Shown here in pieces: positions 53,501-64,000 of a stretch of 64,000 bases of DNA. Below the pieces are notes generated by a model, which was not told the origin of the DNA, ran no database searches, and saw only the letters and a list, made by a program, of their open reading frames with translations. Positions within the stretch are counted from its first letter, which is position 1. Every line of letters starts with the position of its first letter. A program made the position numbers and the translations under genes. Source of the DNA: Diprion similis (Eukaryota > Arthropoda > Insecta > Hymenoptera > Diprionidae); assembly GCF_021155765.1 (NCBI RefSeq), contig NC_060107.1, positions 3,483,501 through 3,547,500 of the forward strand, given 5' to 3'.

Positions 53501-53968
53501 CCTAATTTCTCTGCTGTTGGTCCTACGCTCTTTTTCATGTGATTTTTGAGTTCCTGGGGGTCGATTTACTCCGGAAAGGGTCATACGAATCGATTCCGAG
53601 ACGACAAATTTTCGGCTCAAAAATTCACCAAAAAGTAAGGCTAACCCCTTTGGATTTTTGGCCAAAATTTCGACGACTTTGAAAAGTGCTGCAATTAATT
53701 CTGTGAGGCGCTATTCCGACGTAATTTTGCGAGAGGAATCGATTAAGCGCAGTCCCAATACGCTGCGAGCAATGGATCAAGAGTTACAGGCGAAAAACTG
53801 CTTATTTTCGTCCTAATTTCTCTGCTGTTGGTCCTACGCTCTTTTTCATGTGATTTTTGAGTTCCTGGGGGTCGATTTACTCCGGAAAGGGTCATATGAA
53901 TCGATTCCGAGACGACAAATTTTCGGCTCAAAAATTCACCAAAAAGTAAGGCTAACCCCTTTGGATTT
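50548..53968. repeat. Higher-order block A: 11 satellite units (3,421 bp)
   Basis: Array units 8-18. The combination of unit variants (TCACTCCGGGAAGG, CATAAAGT, a TTTTTGGCTC variant, TTTTTAATGTG, GACGTCATT, GTTGTTCC, GATTCCCTCCGG, GCGATGG with GCGAGAAAC, ATTAACC, GCCCTTTTTC, CATATGAATC) recurs in the same order 3,421 bp later. Borders are placed to within one unit. Within the block, units 8-11 resemble 12-15, a nested four-unit period. Confidence 0.85.
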
Positions 53969-56900
53969 TTGGCCAAAATTTCGACGACTTTGAAAAGTGC
54001 TGCAATTAATTCTGTGAGGCACTATTCCGACGTAATTTTGCGAGAGGAATCGATTAAGCGCAGTCCCAATACGCTGCGAGCAATGGATCAAGAGTTACAG
54101 GCGAAAAACTGCTTATTTTCGTCCTCATTTCTCTGCTGTTGGTCCTACGCTCTTTTTCATGTGATTTTTGAGTTCCTGGGGGTCGATTCACTCCGGGAAG
54201 GGTCATACGAATCGATTCCGAGACGACAAATTTTCGGCTCAAAAATTCACCATAAAGTAAGGCTAACCCCTTTGGATTTTTGGCCAAAATTTCGACGACT
54301 TTGAAAAGTGCTGCAATTAATTCTGTGAGGCGCTATTCCGACGTAATTTTGCGAGAGGAATCGATTAAGCGCAGTCCCAATACGCTGCGAGCAATGGATC
54401 AAGAGTTACAGGCAAAAAACTGCTTATTTTCGTCCTCATTTCTCTGCTGTTGGTTCTACGCTCTTTTTCATGTGATTTTTGAGTTCCTGGGGGTCGATTT
54501 ACTCCGGAAAGGGTCATACGAATCGATTCCGAGACGACAAATTTTCGGCTCAAAAATTCACCAAAAAGTAAGGCTAACCCCTTTGGATTTTTGGCCAAAA
54601 TTTCGACGACTTTGAAAAGTGCTGCAATAAATTCTGTGAGGCACTATTCCGACGTAATTTTGCGAGAGGAATCGATTAAGCGCAGTCCCAATACGCTGCG
54701 AGCAATGGATCAAGAGTTACAGGCAAAAAACTGCTTATTTTCGTCCTCATTTCTCTGCTGTTGGTCCTACGCTCTTTTTAATGTGATTTTTGAGTTCCTG
54801 GGGGTCGATTTACTTCGGAAAGGGTCATACGAATCGATTCCGAGACAACAAATTTCCGGCTCAAAAATTCACCAAAAAGTAAGGCTAACCCCTTTGGATT
54901 TTTGGCCAAAATTTCGACGACTTTGAAAAGTGCTGCAATCAATTCTGTGAGGCACTATTCCGACGTCATTTTGCGAGAGGAATCGATTAAGCGTAGTCCC
55001 AATACGCTGCGAGCAATGGATCAAGAGTTACAGGCGAAAAACTGCTTATTTTCGTCCTAATTTCTCTGCTGTTGTTCCTACGCTCTTTTTCATGTGATTT
55101 TTGAGTTCCTGGGGGTCGATTTACTCCGGAAAGGGTCATACGAATCGATTCCGAGACGACAAATTTCCGGCTCAAAAATTCACCAAAAAGTGAGGCTAAC
55201 CCCTTTGGATTTTTGGCCAAAATTTCGACGACTTTGAAAAGTGCTGCAATTAATTCTGTGAGGCACTATTCCGACGTAATTTTGCGAGAGAAATCGATTA
55301 AGCGCAGTCCCAATACGCTGCGAGCAATGGATCAAGAGTTACAGGCGAAAAACTGCTTATTTTCGTCCTAATTTCTCTGCTGTTGGTCCTACGCTCTTTT
55401 TCATGTGATTTTTGAGTTCCTGGGGGTCGATTCCCTCCGGAAAGGGTCATACGAATCGATTCCGAGACGACAAATTTTCGGCTCAAAAATTCACCATAAA
55501 GTAAGGCTAACCCCTTTGGATTTTTGGCCAAAATTTCGACGACTTTGAAAAGTGCTGCAATTAATTCTGTGAGGCGCTATTCCGACGTAATTTTGCGAGA
55601 GGAATCGATTAAGCGCAGTCCCAATACGCTGCGAGCAATGGATCAAGAGTTACAGGCAAAAAACTGCTTATTTTCGTCCTCATTTCTCTGCTGTTGGTTC
55701 TACGCTCTTTTTCATGTGATTTTTGAGTTCCTGGGGGTCGATTTACTCCGGAAAGGGTCATACGAATCGATTCCGAGACGACAAATTTTTGGCTCAAAAA
55801 TTCACCAAAAAGTAAGGCTAACCCCTTTGGATTTTTGGCCAAAATTTCGACGACTTTGAAAAGTGCTGCAATAAATTCTGTGAGGCACTATTCCGACGTA
55901 ATTTTGCGAGAGGAATCGATTAAGCGCAGTCCCAATACGCTGCGAGCGATGGATCAAGAGTTACAGGCGAGAAACTGCTTATTTTCGTCCTCATTTCTCT
56001 GCTGTTGGTCCTACGCTCTTTTTCATGTGATTTTTGAGTTCCTGGGGGTCGATTTACTTCGGAAAGGGTCATACGAATCGATTCCGAGACGACAAATTTC
56101 CGGCTCAAAAATTAACCAAAAAGTAAGGCTAACCCCTTTGGATTTTTGGCCAAAATTTCGACGACTTTGAAAAGTGCTGCAATCAATTCTGTGAGGCACT
56201 ATTCCGACGTCATTTTGCGAGAGGAATCGATTAAGCGTAGTCCCAATACGCTGCGAGCAATGGATCAAGAGTTACAGGCGAAAAACTGCTTATTTTCGTC
56301 CTAATTTCTCTGCTGTTGGTCCTACGCCCTTTTTCATGTGATTTTTGAGTTCCTGGGGGTCGATTTACTCCGGAAAGGGTCATACGAATCGATTCCGAGA
56401 CGACAAATTTTCGGCTCAAAAATTCACCAAAAAGTAAGGCTAACCCCTTTGGATTTTTGGCCAAAATTTCGACGACTTTGAAAAGTGCTGCAATTAATTC
56501 TGTGAGGCACTATTCCGACGTAATTTTGCGAGAGGAATCGATTAAGCGTAGTCCCAATACGCTGCGAGCAATGGATCAAGAGTTACAGGCGAAAAACTGC
56601 TTATTTTCGTCCTAATTTCTCTGCTGTTGGTCCTACGCTCTTTTTCATGTGATTTTTGAGTTCCTGGGGGTCGATTTACTCCGGAAAGGGTCATACGAAT
56701 CGATTCCGAGACGACAAATTTTCGGCTCAAAAATTCACCAAAAAGTAAGGCTAACCCCTTTGGATTTTTGGCCAAAATTTCGACGACTTTGAAAAGTGCT
56801 GCAATTAATTCTGTGAGGCACTATTCCGACGTAATTTTGCGAGAGGAATCGATTAAGCGCAGTCCCAATACGCTGCGAGCAATGGATCAAGAGTTACAGG

Positions 56901-57078
56901 CGAAAAACTGCTTATTTTCGTCCTAATTTCTCTGCTGTTGGTCCTACGCTCTTTTTCATGTGATTTTTGAGTTCCTGGGGGTCGATTTACTCCGGAAAGG
57001 GTCATATGAATCGATTCCGAGACGACAAATTTTCGGCTCAAAAATTCACCAAAAAGTAAGGCTAACCCCTTTGGATTT
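53969..57078. repeat. Higher-order block B: copy of block A lacking one unit
   Basis: Array units 19-28. Units 19-27 match block A units 8-16 in order at an offset of exactly 3,421 bp; unit 28 (CATATGAATC variant) matches unit 18, so the equivalent of unit 17 is missing. Differences are few, e.g. TTTTTGGCTC in unit 9 against TTTTCGGCTC in unit 20. Confidence 0.85.
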
Positions 57079-57389
57079 TTGGCCAAAATTTCGACGACTT
57101 TGAAAAGTGCTGCAATTAATTCTGTGAGGCACTATTCCGACGTAATTTTGCGAGAGGAATCGATTAAGCGCAGTCCCAATACGCTGCGAGCAATGGATCA
57201 AGAGTTACAGGCGAAAAACTGCTTATTTTCGTCCTAATTTCTCTGCTGTTGGTCCTACGCTCTTTTTCATGTGATTTTTGAGTTCCTGGGGGTCGATTTA
57301 CTCTGGAAAGGGTCATACGAATCGATTCCGAGACGACAAATTTCCGGCTCAAAAATTCACTAAAAAGTAAGGCTAACCCCTTTGGATTT

Positions 57390-59255
57390 TTGGCCAAAAT
57401 TTCGACGACTTTGAAAAGTGCTGCAATTAATTCTGTGAGGCACTATTCCGACGTAATTTTGCGAGAGGAATCGATTAAGCGCAGTCCCAATACGCTGCGA
57501 GCAATGGATCAAGAGTTACAGGCGAAAAACTGCTTATTTTCGTCCTCATTTCTCTGCTGTTGGTCCTACGCTCTTTTTCATGTGATTTTTGAGTTCCTGG
57601 GGGTCGATTTACTCCGGAAAGGGTCATACGAATCGATTCCGAGACGACAAATTTCCGGCTCAAAAATTCACCAAAAAGTAAGGCTAACCCCTTTGGATTT
57701 TTGGCCAAAATTTCGACGACTTTGAAAAGTGCTGCAATTAATTCTGTGAGGCACTATTCCGACGTAATTTTGCGAGAGGAATCGATTAAGCGCAGTCCCA
57801 ATACGCTGCGAGCAATGGATCAAGAGTTACAGGCGAAAAACTGCTTATTTTCGTCCTAATTTCTCTGCTGTTGGTCCTACGCTCTTTTTCATGTGATTTT
57901 TGAGTTCCTGGGGGTCGATTTACTCCGGAAAGGGTCATACGAATCGATTCCGAGACGACAAATTTTCGGCTCAAAAATTCACCATAAAGTAAGGCTAACC
58001 CCTTTGGATTTTTGGCCAAAATTTCGACGACTTTGAAAAGTGCTGCAATTAATTCTGTGAGGCGCTATTCCGACGTAATTTTGCGAGAGGAATCGATTAA
58101 GCGCAGTCCCAATACGCTGCGAGCAATGGATCAAGAGTTACAGGCAAAAAACTGCTTATTTTCGTCCTAATTTCTCTGCTGTTGGTCCTACGCTTTTTTT
58201 CATGTGATTTTTGAGTTCCTGGGGGTCGATTTACTCCGGAAAGGGTCATACGAATCGATTCCGAGACGACAAATTTCCGGCTCAAAAATTCACCAAAAAG
58301 TAAGGCTAACCCCTTTGGATTTTTGGCCAAAATTTCGACGACTTGGAAAAGTGCTGCAATTAATTCTGTGAGGCACTATTCCGACGTAATTTTGCGAGAG
58401 GAATCGATTAAGCGCAGTCCCAATACGCTGCGAGCAATGGATCAAGAGTTACAGGCGAAAAACTGCTTATTTTCGTCCTCATTTCTCTGCTGTTGGTCCT
58501 ACGCTCTTTTTCATGTGATTTTTGAGTTCCTGGGGGTCGATTTACTCCGGAAAGGGTCATACGAATCGATTCCGAGACGACAAATTTCCGGCTCAAAAAT
58601 TCACCAAAAAGTAAGGCTAACCCCTTTGGATTTTTGGCCAAAATTTCGACGACTTTGAAAAGTGCTGCAATTAATTCTGTGAGGCACTATTCCGACGTAA
58701 TTTTGCGAGAGGAATCGATTAAGCGCAGTCCCAATACGCTGCGAGCAATGGATCAAGAGTTACAGGCGAAAAACTGCTTATTTTCGTCCTAATTTCTCTG
58801 CTGTTGGTCCTACGCTCTTTTTCATGTGATTTTTGAGTTCCTGGGGGTCGATTTACTCCGGAAAGGGTCATACGAATCGATTCCGAGACGACAAATTTTC
58901 GGCTCAAAAATTCACCATAAAGTAAGGCTAACCCCTTTGGATTTTTGGCCAAAATTTCGACGACTTTGAAAAGTGCTGCAATTAATTCTGTGAGGCGCTA
59001 TTCCGACGTAATTTTGCGAGAGGAATCGATTAAGCGCAGTCCCAATACGCTGCGAGCAATGGATCAAGAGTTACAGGCAAAAAACTGCTTATTTTCGTCC
59101 TAATTTCTCTGCTGTTGGTCCTACGCTTTTTTTCATGTGATTTTTGAGTTCCTGGGGGTCGATTTACTCCGGAAAGGGTCATACGAATCGATTCCGAGAC
59201 GACAAATTTCCGGCTCAAAAATTCACCAAAAAGTAAGGCTAACCCCTTTGGATTT
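57390..59255. repeat. Trimer duplication within the satellite (2 x 933 bp)
   Basis: Array units 30-32 and 33-35 repeat with a 933-bp (three-unit) period. Shared rare variants include CATAAAGT, CGCTTTTTTTC and the T-to-G change in GACTTGGAAAAG (58,341 and 59,273). The exact block border is uncertain by part of a unit; the last shared variant lies just beyond 59,255. Confidence 0.8.
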
Positions 59256-61768
59256 TTGGCCAAAATTTCGACGACTTGGAAAAGTGCTGCAATTAATTCT
59301 GTGAGGCACTATTCCGACGTAATTTTGCGAGAGGAATCGATTAAGCGCAGTCCCAATACGCTGCGAGCAATGGATCAAGAGTTACAGGCGAAAAACTGCT
59401 TATTTTCGTCCTAATTTCTCTGCTGTTGGTCCTACGCTCTTTTTCATGTGATTTTTGAGTTCCTGGGGGTCGATTTACTCCGGAAAGGGTCATACGAATC
59501 GATTCCGAGACGACAAATTTTCGGCTCAAAAATTCACCAAAAAGTAAGGCTAACCCCTTTGGATTTTTGGCCAAAATTTCGACGACTTTGAAAAGTGCTG
59601 CAATTAATTCTGTGAGGCACTATTCCGACGTAATTTTGCGAGAGGAATCGATTAAGCGCAGTCCCAATACGCTGCGAGCAATGGATCAAGAGTTACAGGC
59701 GAATAACTGCTTATTTTCGTCCTCATTTCTCTGCTGTTGGTCCTACGCTCTTTTTCATGTGATTTTTGAGTTCCTGGGGGTCGATTTACTCCGGAAAGGG
59801 TCATACGAATCGATTCCGAGACGACAAATTTCCGGCTCAAAAATTCACCAAAAAGTAAGGCTAACCCCTTTGGATTTTTGGCCAAAATTTCGACGACTTT
59901 GAAAAGTGCTGCAATTAATTCTGTGAGGCACTATTCCGACGTAATTTTGCGAGAGGAATCGATTAAGCGCAGTCCCAATACGCTGCGAGCAATGGATCAA
60001 GAGTTACAGGCGAAAAACTGCTTATTTTCGTCCTAATTTCTCTGCTGTTGGTCCTACGCTCTTTTTCATGTGATTTTTGAGTTCCTGGGGGTCGATTTAC
60101 TCTGGAAAGGGTCATACGAATCGATTCCGAGACGACAAATTTCCGGCTCAAAAATTCACCAAAAAGTAAGGCTAACCCCTTTGGATTTTTGGCCAAAATT
60201 TCGACGACTTTGAAAAGTGCTGCAATTAATTCTGTGAGGCACTATTCCGACGTAATTTTGCGAGAGGAATCGATTAAGCGCAGTCCCAATACGCTGCGAG
60301 CAATGGATCAAGAGTTACAGGCGAAAAACTGCTTATTTTCGTCCTTTTTTCTCTGCTGTTGGTCCTACGCTCTTTTTCATGTGATTTTTGAGTTCCTGGG
60401 GGTCGATTTACTCCGGAAAGGGTCATACGAATCGATTCCGAGACGACAAATTTCCGGCTCAAAAATTCACCAAAAAGTAAGGCTAACCCCTTTGGATTTT
60501 TGGCCAAAATTTCGACGACTTTGAAAAGTGCTGCAATTAATTCTGTGAGGCACTATTCCGACGTAATTTTGCGAGAGGAATCGATTAAGCGCAGTCCCAA
60601 TACGCTGCGAGCAATGGATCAAGAGTTACAGGCGAAAAACTGCTTATTTTCGTCCTAATTTCTCTGCTGTTGGTCCTACGCTCTTTTTCATGTGATTTTT
60701 GAGTTCCTGGGGGTCGATTTACTCCGGAAAGGGTCATACGAATCGATTCCGAGACGACAAATTTTCGGCTCAAAAATTCACCAAAAAGTAAGGCTAACCC
60801 CTTTGGATTTTTGGCCAAAATTTCGACGACTTTGAAAAGTGCTGCAATAAATTCTGTGAGGCACTATTCCGACGTAATTTTGCGAGAGGAATCGATTAAG
60901 CGCAGTCCCAATACGCTGCGAGCAATGGATCAAGAGTTACAGGCGAAAAACTGCTTATTTTTGTCCTCATTTCTCTGCTGTTGGTCCTACGCTCTTTTTC
61001 ATGTGATTTTTGAGTTCCTGGGGGTCGATTTACTCCGGAAAGGGTCATACGAATCGATTCCGAGACGACAAATTTCCGGCTCAAAAATTCACCAAAAAGT
61101 AAGGCTAACCCCTTTGGATTTTTGGCCAAAATTTCGACGACTTTGAAAAGTGCTGCAATTAATTCTGTGAGGCACTATTCCGACGTAATTTTGCGAGAGG
61201 AATCGATTAAGCGCAGTCCCAATACGCTGCGAGCAATGGATCAAGAGTTACAGGCGAAAAACTGCTTATTTTCGTCCTAATTTCTCTGCTGTTGGTCCTA
61301 CGCTCTTTTTCATGTGATTTTTGAGTTCCTGGGGGTCGATTTACTCCGGAAAGGGTCATACGAATCGATTCCGAGACGACAAATTTCCGGCTCAAAAATT
61401 CACCAAAAAGTAAGGCTAACCCCTTTGGATTTTTGGCCAAAATTTCGACGACTTTGAAAAGTGCTGCAATTAATTCTGTGAGGCACTATTCCGACGTCAT
61501 TTTGCGAGAGGAATCGATTAAGCGTAGTCCCAATACGCTGCGAGCAATGGATCAAGAGTTACAGGCGATAAACTGCTTATTTTCGTCCTCATTTCTCTGC
61601 TGTTGGTCCTACGCTCTTTTTCATGTGATTTTCGAGTACCTGGGGGTCGATTTACTCCGGAAAGGGTCATACGAATCGATTCCGAGACGACAAATTTTCG
61701 GCTCAAAAATTCACCAAAAAGTAAGGCTAACCCCTTTGGATTTTTGGCCAAAATTTCGACGACTTTGA
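59256..61768. repeat. Dimer alternation at the right end of the satellite
   Basis: Units 37, 39, 41 and 43 carry C (or T in unit 39) and the intervening units carry A at the CCT[C/A]ATTTCTC site, giving a 622-bp period. Units 37, 39 and 41 are otherwise close to each other. The last unit ends abruptly at 61770 after GACTTTGAAA. Confidence 0.75.
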
Positions 61769-61770
61769 AA

Positions 61771-64000
61771 TGGGGCGGAATATCGACATGCTAAACGTAT
61801 GATTCTTCTAGTATAATTTGTCGTTTCCAACAAGAAAAAAAATGGGCAAGGTTATTGCAAATATTTTGTTTTATGATTCGAATTCGTTGTTTGCGGTGGG
61901 ACACTTGCGGTATATTGTATCAGTCGGCTGACACGGCGAATGTGTTCGAATCAAAATTCGCCGCTTAAATTTTCATCGTCAGTTGTTACATGGAAGCTGA
62001 ATGTATAAATTAATATTATGTCCTCAGTCAACGAGTCAACGATGAGTGGCATCGTTCATCCTTAAATTTTAATCATTTAAATTGTTCAATTGCATCTTGC
62101 GTTGGATTTAGTGCGTCTCAACTTTTGCACAAAAACTTTTATGCAAAACTTAATCATATCCTACCAACAAAATTCCAGCCTATAGCGTGGAAAGAGCACG
62201 TATCAGAAAACTACCATTTCTACCTAACCTCCTATTATTGTTCAGTTTGAGTATTATCTTGAGAATAGCAGACTACCATACATTCTGCAGAACCTGATAA
62301 GAATGATTACCGACCGAGTTTTTGCTGATAAGCCTCAAAAACAAAACCCAAAGTGACTTACTACACCCCCCTCTTGACCTTATCCTATGCAATAGGTAGC
62401 ACATTCACCAGCATTCTTCGTCTCGCATTTTACTAGGTTTTGAGCTCGTTTATTGGCCGGAAAATGGTTCTCGTTGATTAAATCATTGGTCATTACATTA
62501 CATTCTGAAGGAATTACCTTTCTTGCGAAAAATTACAGTTGTGACAAAACAAAAACGAGAACTACGAAATCGCGCCAATTTTTGAAAACTGACTCCTATA
62601 ATGAGACAAATGACTTATGGATATTATTTAATTGTTTTCACAGTAATATCTAAGAAAACTTAGGCAGGTATAGAATGACCGGTTATTTATAGGACATTTT
62701 TTTCCGTTGAACAGAAAAGAAAAAGGTAATAACAAATTCCACTTTATCTATTTACTTAATTGCTTAGTGACTTTTTATTGATTCAAAATCAAGATTACAT
62801 AATTTATTTATAATAATATATCAATGTAATATACATACCAAGTTATGAGTACTATTTTTTTTCTGTTTTTGTTATTTTTTCGTTACGGTATAACATAGGA
62901 CCAACTATTTGTTGGTATAGATAATGAATCATTTCTTCAACAGTATTATGATTAAAACATATACATATGTATAGCGAAAACGAAGCTTCATGCCTTACAA
63001 GTAATGTTTACAATAATATAAATAGCTGGCACATATACAAGGCATCCCAACATCACGTTCCAACGTTTTCGTATGTTCTCTTTTGTTCATGTATTATTCA
63101 CTTTATCTTCTATATATTCTCATTTTTATTTTACTTCTTCTTTCATATTTTTAATTTCTCTGTATTCAATATAAATCCGTCGTTTCGCAATAAAATGAAC
63201 GAAATTCTTTCCTTCTTCATCTTCTTTGTATTTTTTTTTTCAAAGTTTGTTTTTCCTTTTATCTTTTAATAAACAGCACCATCGATAGTTGACAGAAGTA
63301 GAAAAGTTTGACGCATCTTACAGAATTCTGTCCTTCTGTTTATAGATTCAAACAACCTAAGGGGGGCTTGAGTTACGATAAAGTAATAATTTTAGGATCT
63401 TTGGAATTGTGTGTAGTTCTTACATAATTTCGTTTAGAAAAACAAATGAACTGTCTTCAATTTGTTGTTGACATTCCTCTCGAAATACTAGATGAAAATA
63501 GTGATAATGTAGGAACACCACACCACCATGACACCTGACAAATAATAGTTATAGGAAAAGTACGTCTCTGAAGTACTGTAAAGCTGGGTGTGATATACAT
63601 TTATAAATAACTTTGTAGCAATTTTATAGCAAAAAAAAATTATTCCCCAGATCACAATATCCTTAAAAAGCATGATGTCCTTTAGTTTGCTGGAGTCGTA
63701 TAGTTCGTTTTCTTTCAATCTTTTTTTTTTGTTTCATCAACAACTTGCTCTGTACATATTTTCAATCTGATTTTTCCCTTAGGAGGGGCAAATCAGTGTT
63801 TAAACTGCTCTAAATTAAACATATATCTACAAATGCGAACGAATTTAATTACACTAAATTATATCCTAACTTGAAAATATAGTTTTCACTACTGAGCAGA
63901 AAGTTTTATCCTCTGAGACCATCTTATGTTGGACAATATTACGTTTCTGTATAATATAGTGTAATATAGGATTTATATCAACAGGAAATAAGTAGAAATA
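61771..64000. other. AT-rich DNA right of the satellite, no gene seen
   Basis: About 2.2 kb. Open frames at 62,453, 62,967 and 63,488 are short, low in complexity or match nothing I know. No RNA gene or mobile-element end is recognised. The right edge of the satellite shows no target-site duplication or terminal repeat. Confidence 0.6.

Larger units (their letters stand above)
48224..61770. repeat. 311-bp tandem satellite array, 43 full units plus one deleted edge copy
   Basis: About 13.5 kb of head-to-tail copies of one 311-bp unit (the first full unit is 310 bp, lacking one C in GGCCAAAA). Phase anchors such as GCGCAGTCCCAATACGCTGC recur every 311 bp from 48,457 to 61,518. Units are highly alike and differ at a limited set of sites, for example C/A in CCT[C/A]ATTTCTC, TTTTCGG/TTTCCGG, GACGTAATT/GACGTCATT and GCAGT/GTAGT. 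GC is clearly higher than in flanking DNA. Each unit holds a 12-bp palindrome TTTTGGCCAAAA (with rare variants) and an inverted pair GGAATCGATT / AATCGATTCC. I see no transposase, terminal repeat, rRNA, histone or telomere sequence in the unit. The 77- and 111-codon open frames found on both strands are by-products: they start at non-ATG codons, and 311 is not a multiple of three. Confidence 0.98.

Noticed and set aside
48224-61770. CRISPR array
   Set aside because: Units are 311 bp with no short-repeat/unique-spacer alternation, and the genome is eukaryotic.
48224-61770. Tandem rRNA, histone or transposon-derived array
   Set aside because: No rRNA or histone sequence, transposase, reverse transcriptase, terminal inverted repeat or LTR is recognisable in the unit or at the array borders.
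48393-61794. Repeated 77-aa (minus) and 111-aa (plus) open frames in the satellite as a tandem gene family
   Set aside because: They begin at TTG or other non-ATG codons, overlap on both strands, cannot continue across units because 311 is not a multiple of three, and are switched off by one base in many units. They look like by-products of the repeat.
61930-61970. GTTCGAATC-like string as a tRNA T-arm
   Set aside because: No acceptor stem, anticodon arm or D-arm can be placed around it.

Overview
The window is eukaryotic nuclear DNA from an insect. Genes have spliceosomal introns with GT/AG borders, intergenic DNA is very AT-rich, and every recognisable gene is a conserved animal gene close to its insect counterpart. 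The base composition and the compact gene cluster fit a hymenopteran (sawfly- or wasp-like), but that placement is an inference and not proved by any single marker.

Layout. (1) Positions 1 to about 22,100 hold no recognisable gene: AT-rich DNA packed with homopolymer runs and AT, ATT, GTT, GAAA, ACAT and GT microsatellites. (2) From 22,498 to 47,400 is a gene-dense block with seven recognisable genes: a class II ARF GTPase (+, intronless CDS), ZNF598 (-), mitochondrial ribosomal protein L9 (+), PPP1R36-like (+, six exons), INO80D-like (-, two coding exons), STT3B (-, seven exons) and isopentenyl-diphosphate isomerase (-, two exons). I rebuilt the exon structures by hand; in every multi-exon gene the phases agree and the total length is a multiple of three. 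An eighth, unrecognised three-exon small gene (28,060-28,516) is possible but weak. (3) From 48,224 to 61,770 runs a tandem satellite of a 311-bp unit: 43 full units plus one internally deleted edge copy. It shows higher-order structure: an 11-unit (3,421-bp) block duplicated with loss of one unit, then a trimer duplication, then a dimer alternation. (4) From 61,771 to the end is AT-rich DNA with nothing recognised.

Function. The block mixes housekeeping genes: vesicle traffic (ARF), ribosome-collision quality control (ZNF598), mitochondrial translation (mRpL9), chromatin remodelling (INO80D), N-glycosylation (STT3B) and isoprenoid synthesis (Idi). Idi and Stt3B are neighbours on the same strand and sit on one metabolic line (isoprenoid to dolichol to oligosaccharide transfer), but the adjacency may be chance. 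The satellite, which is higher in GC than its surroundings and lies within about 0.8 kb of Idi, is the most unusual object in the window.
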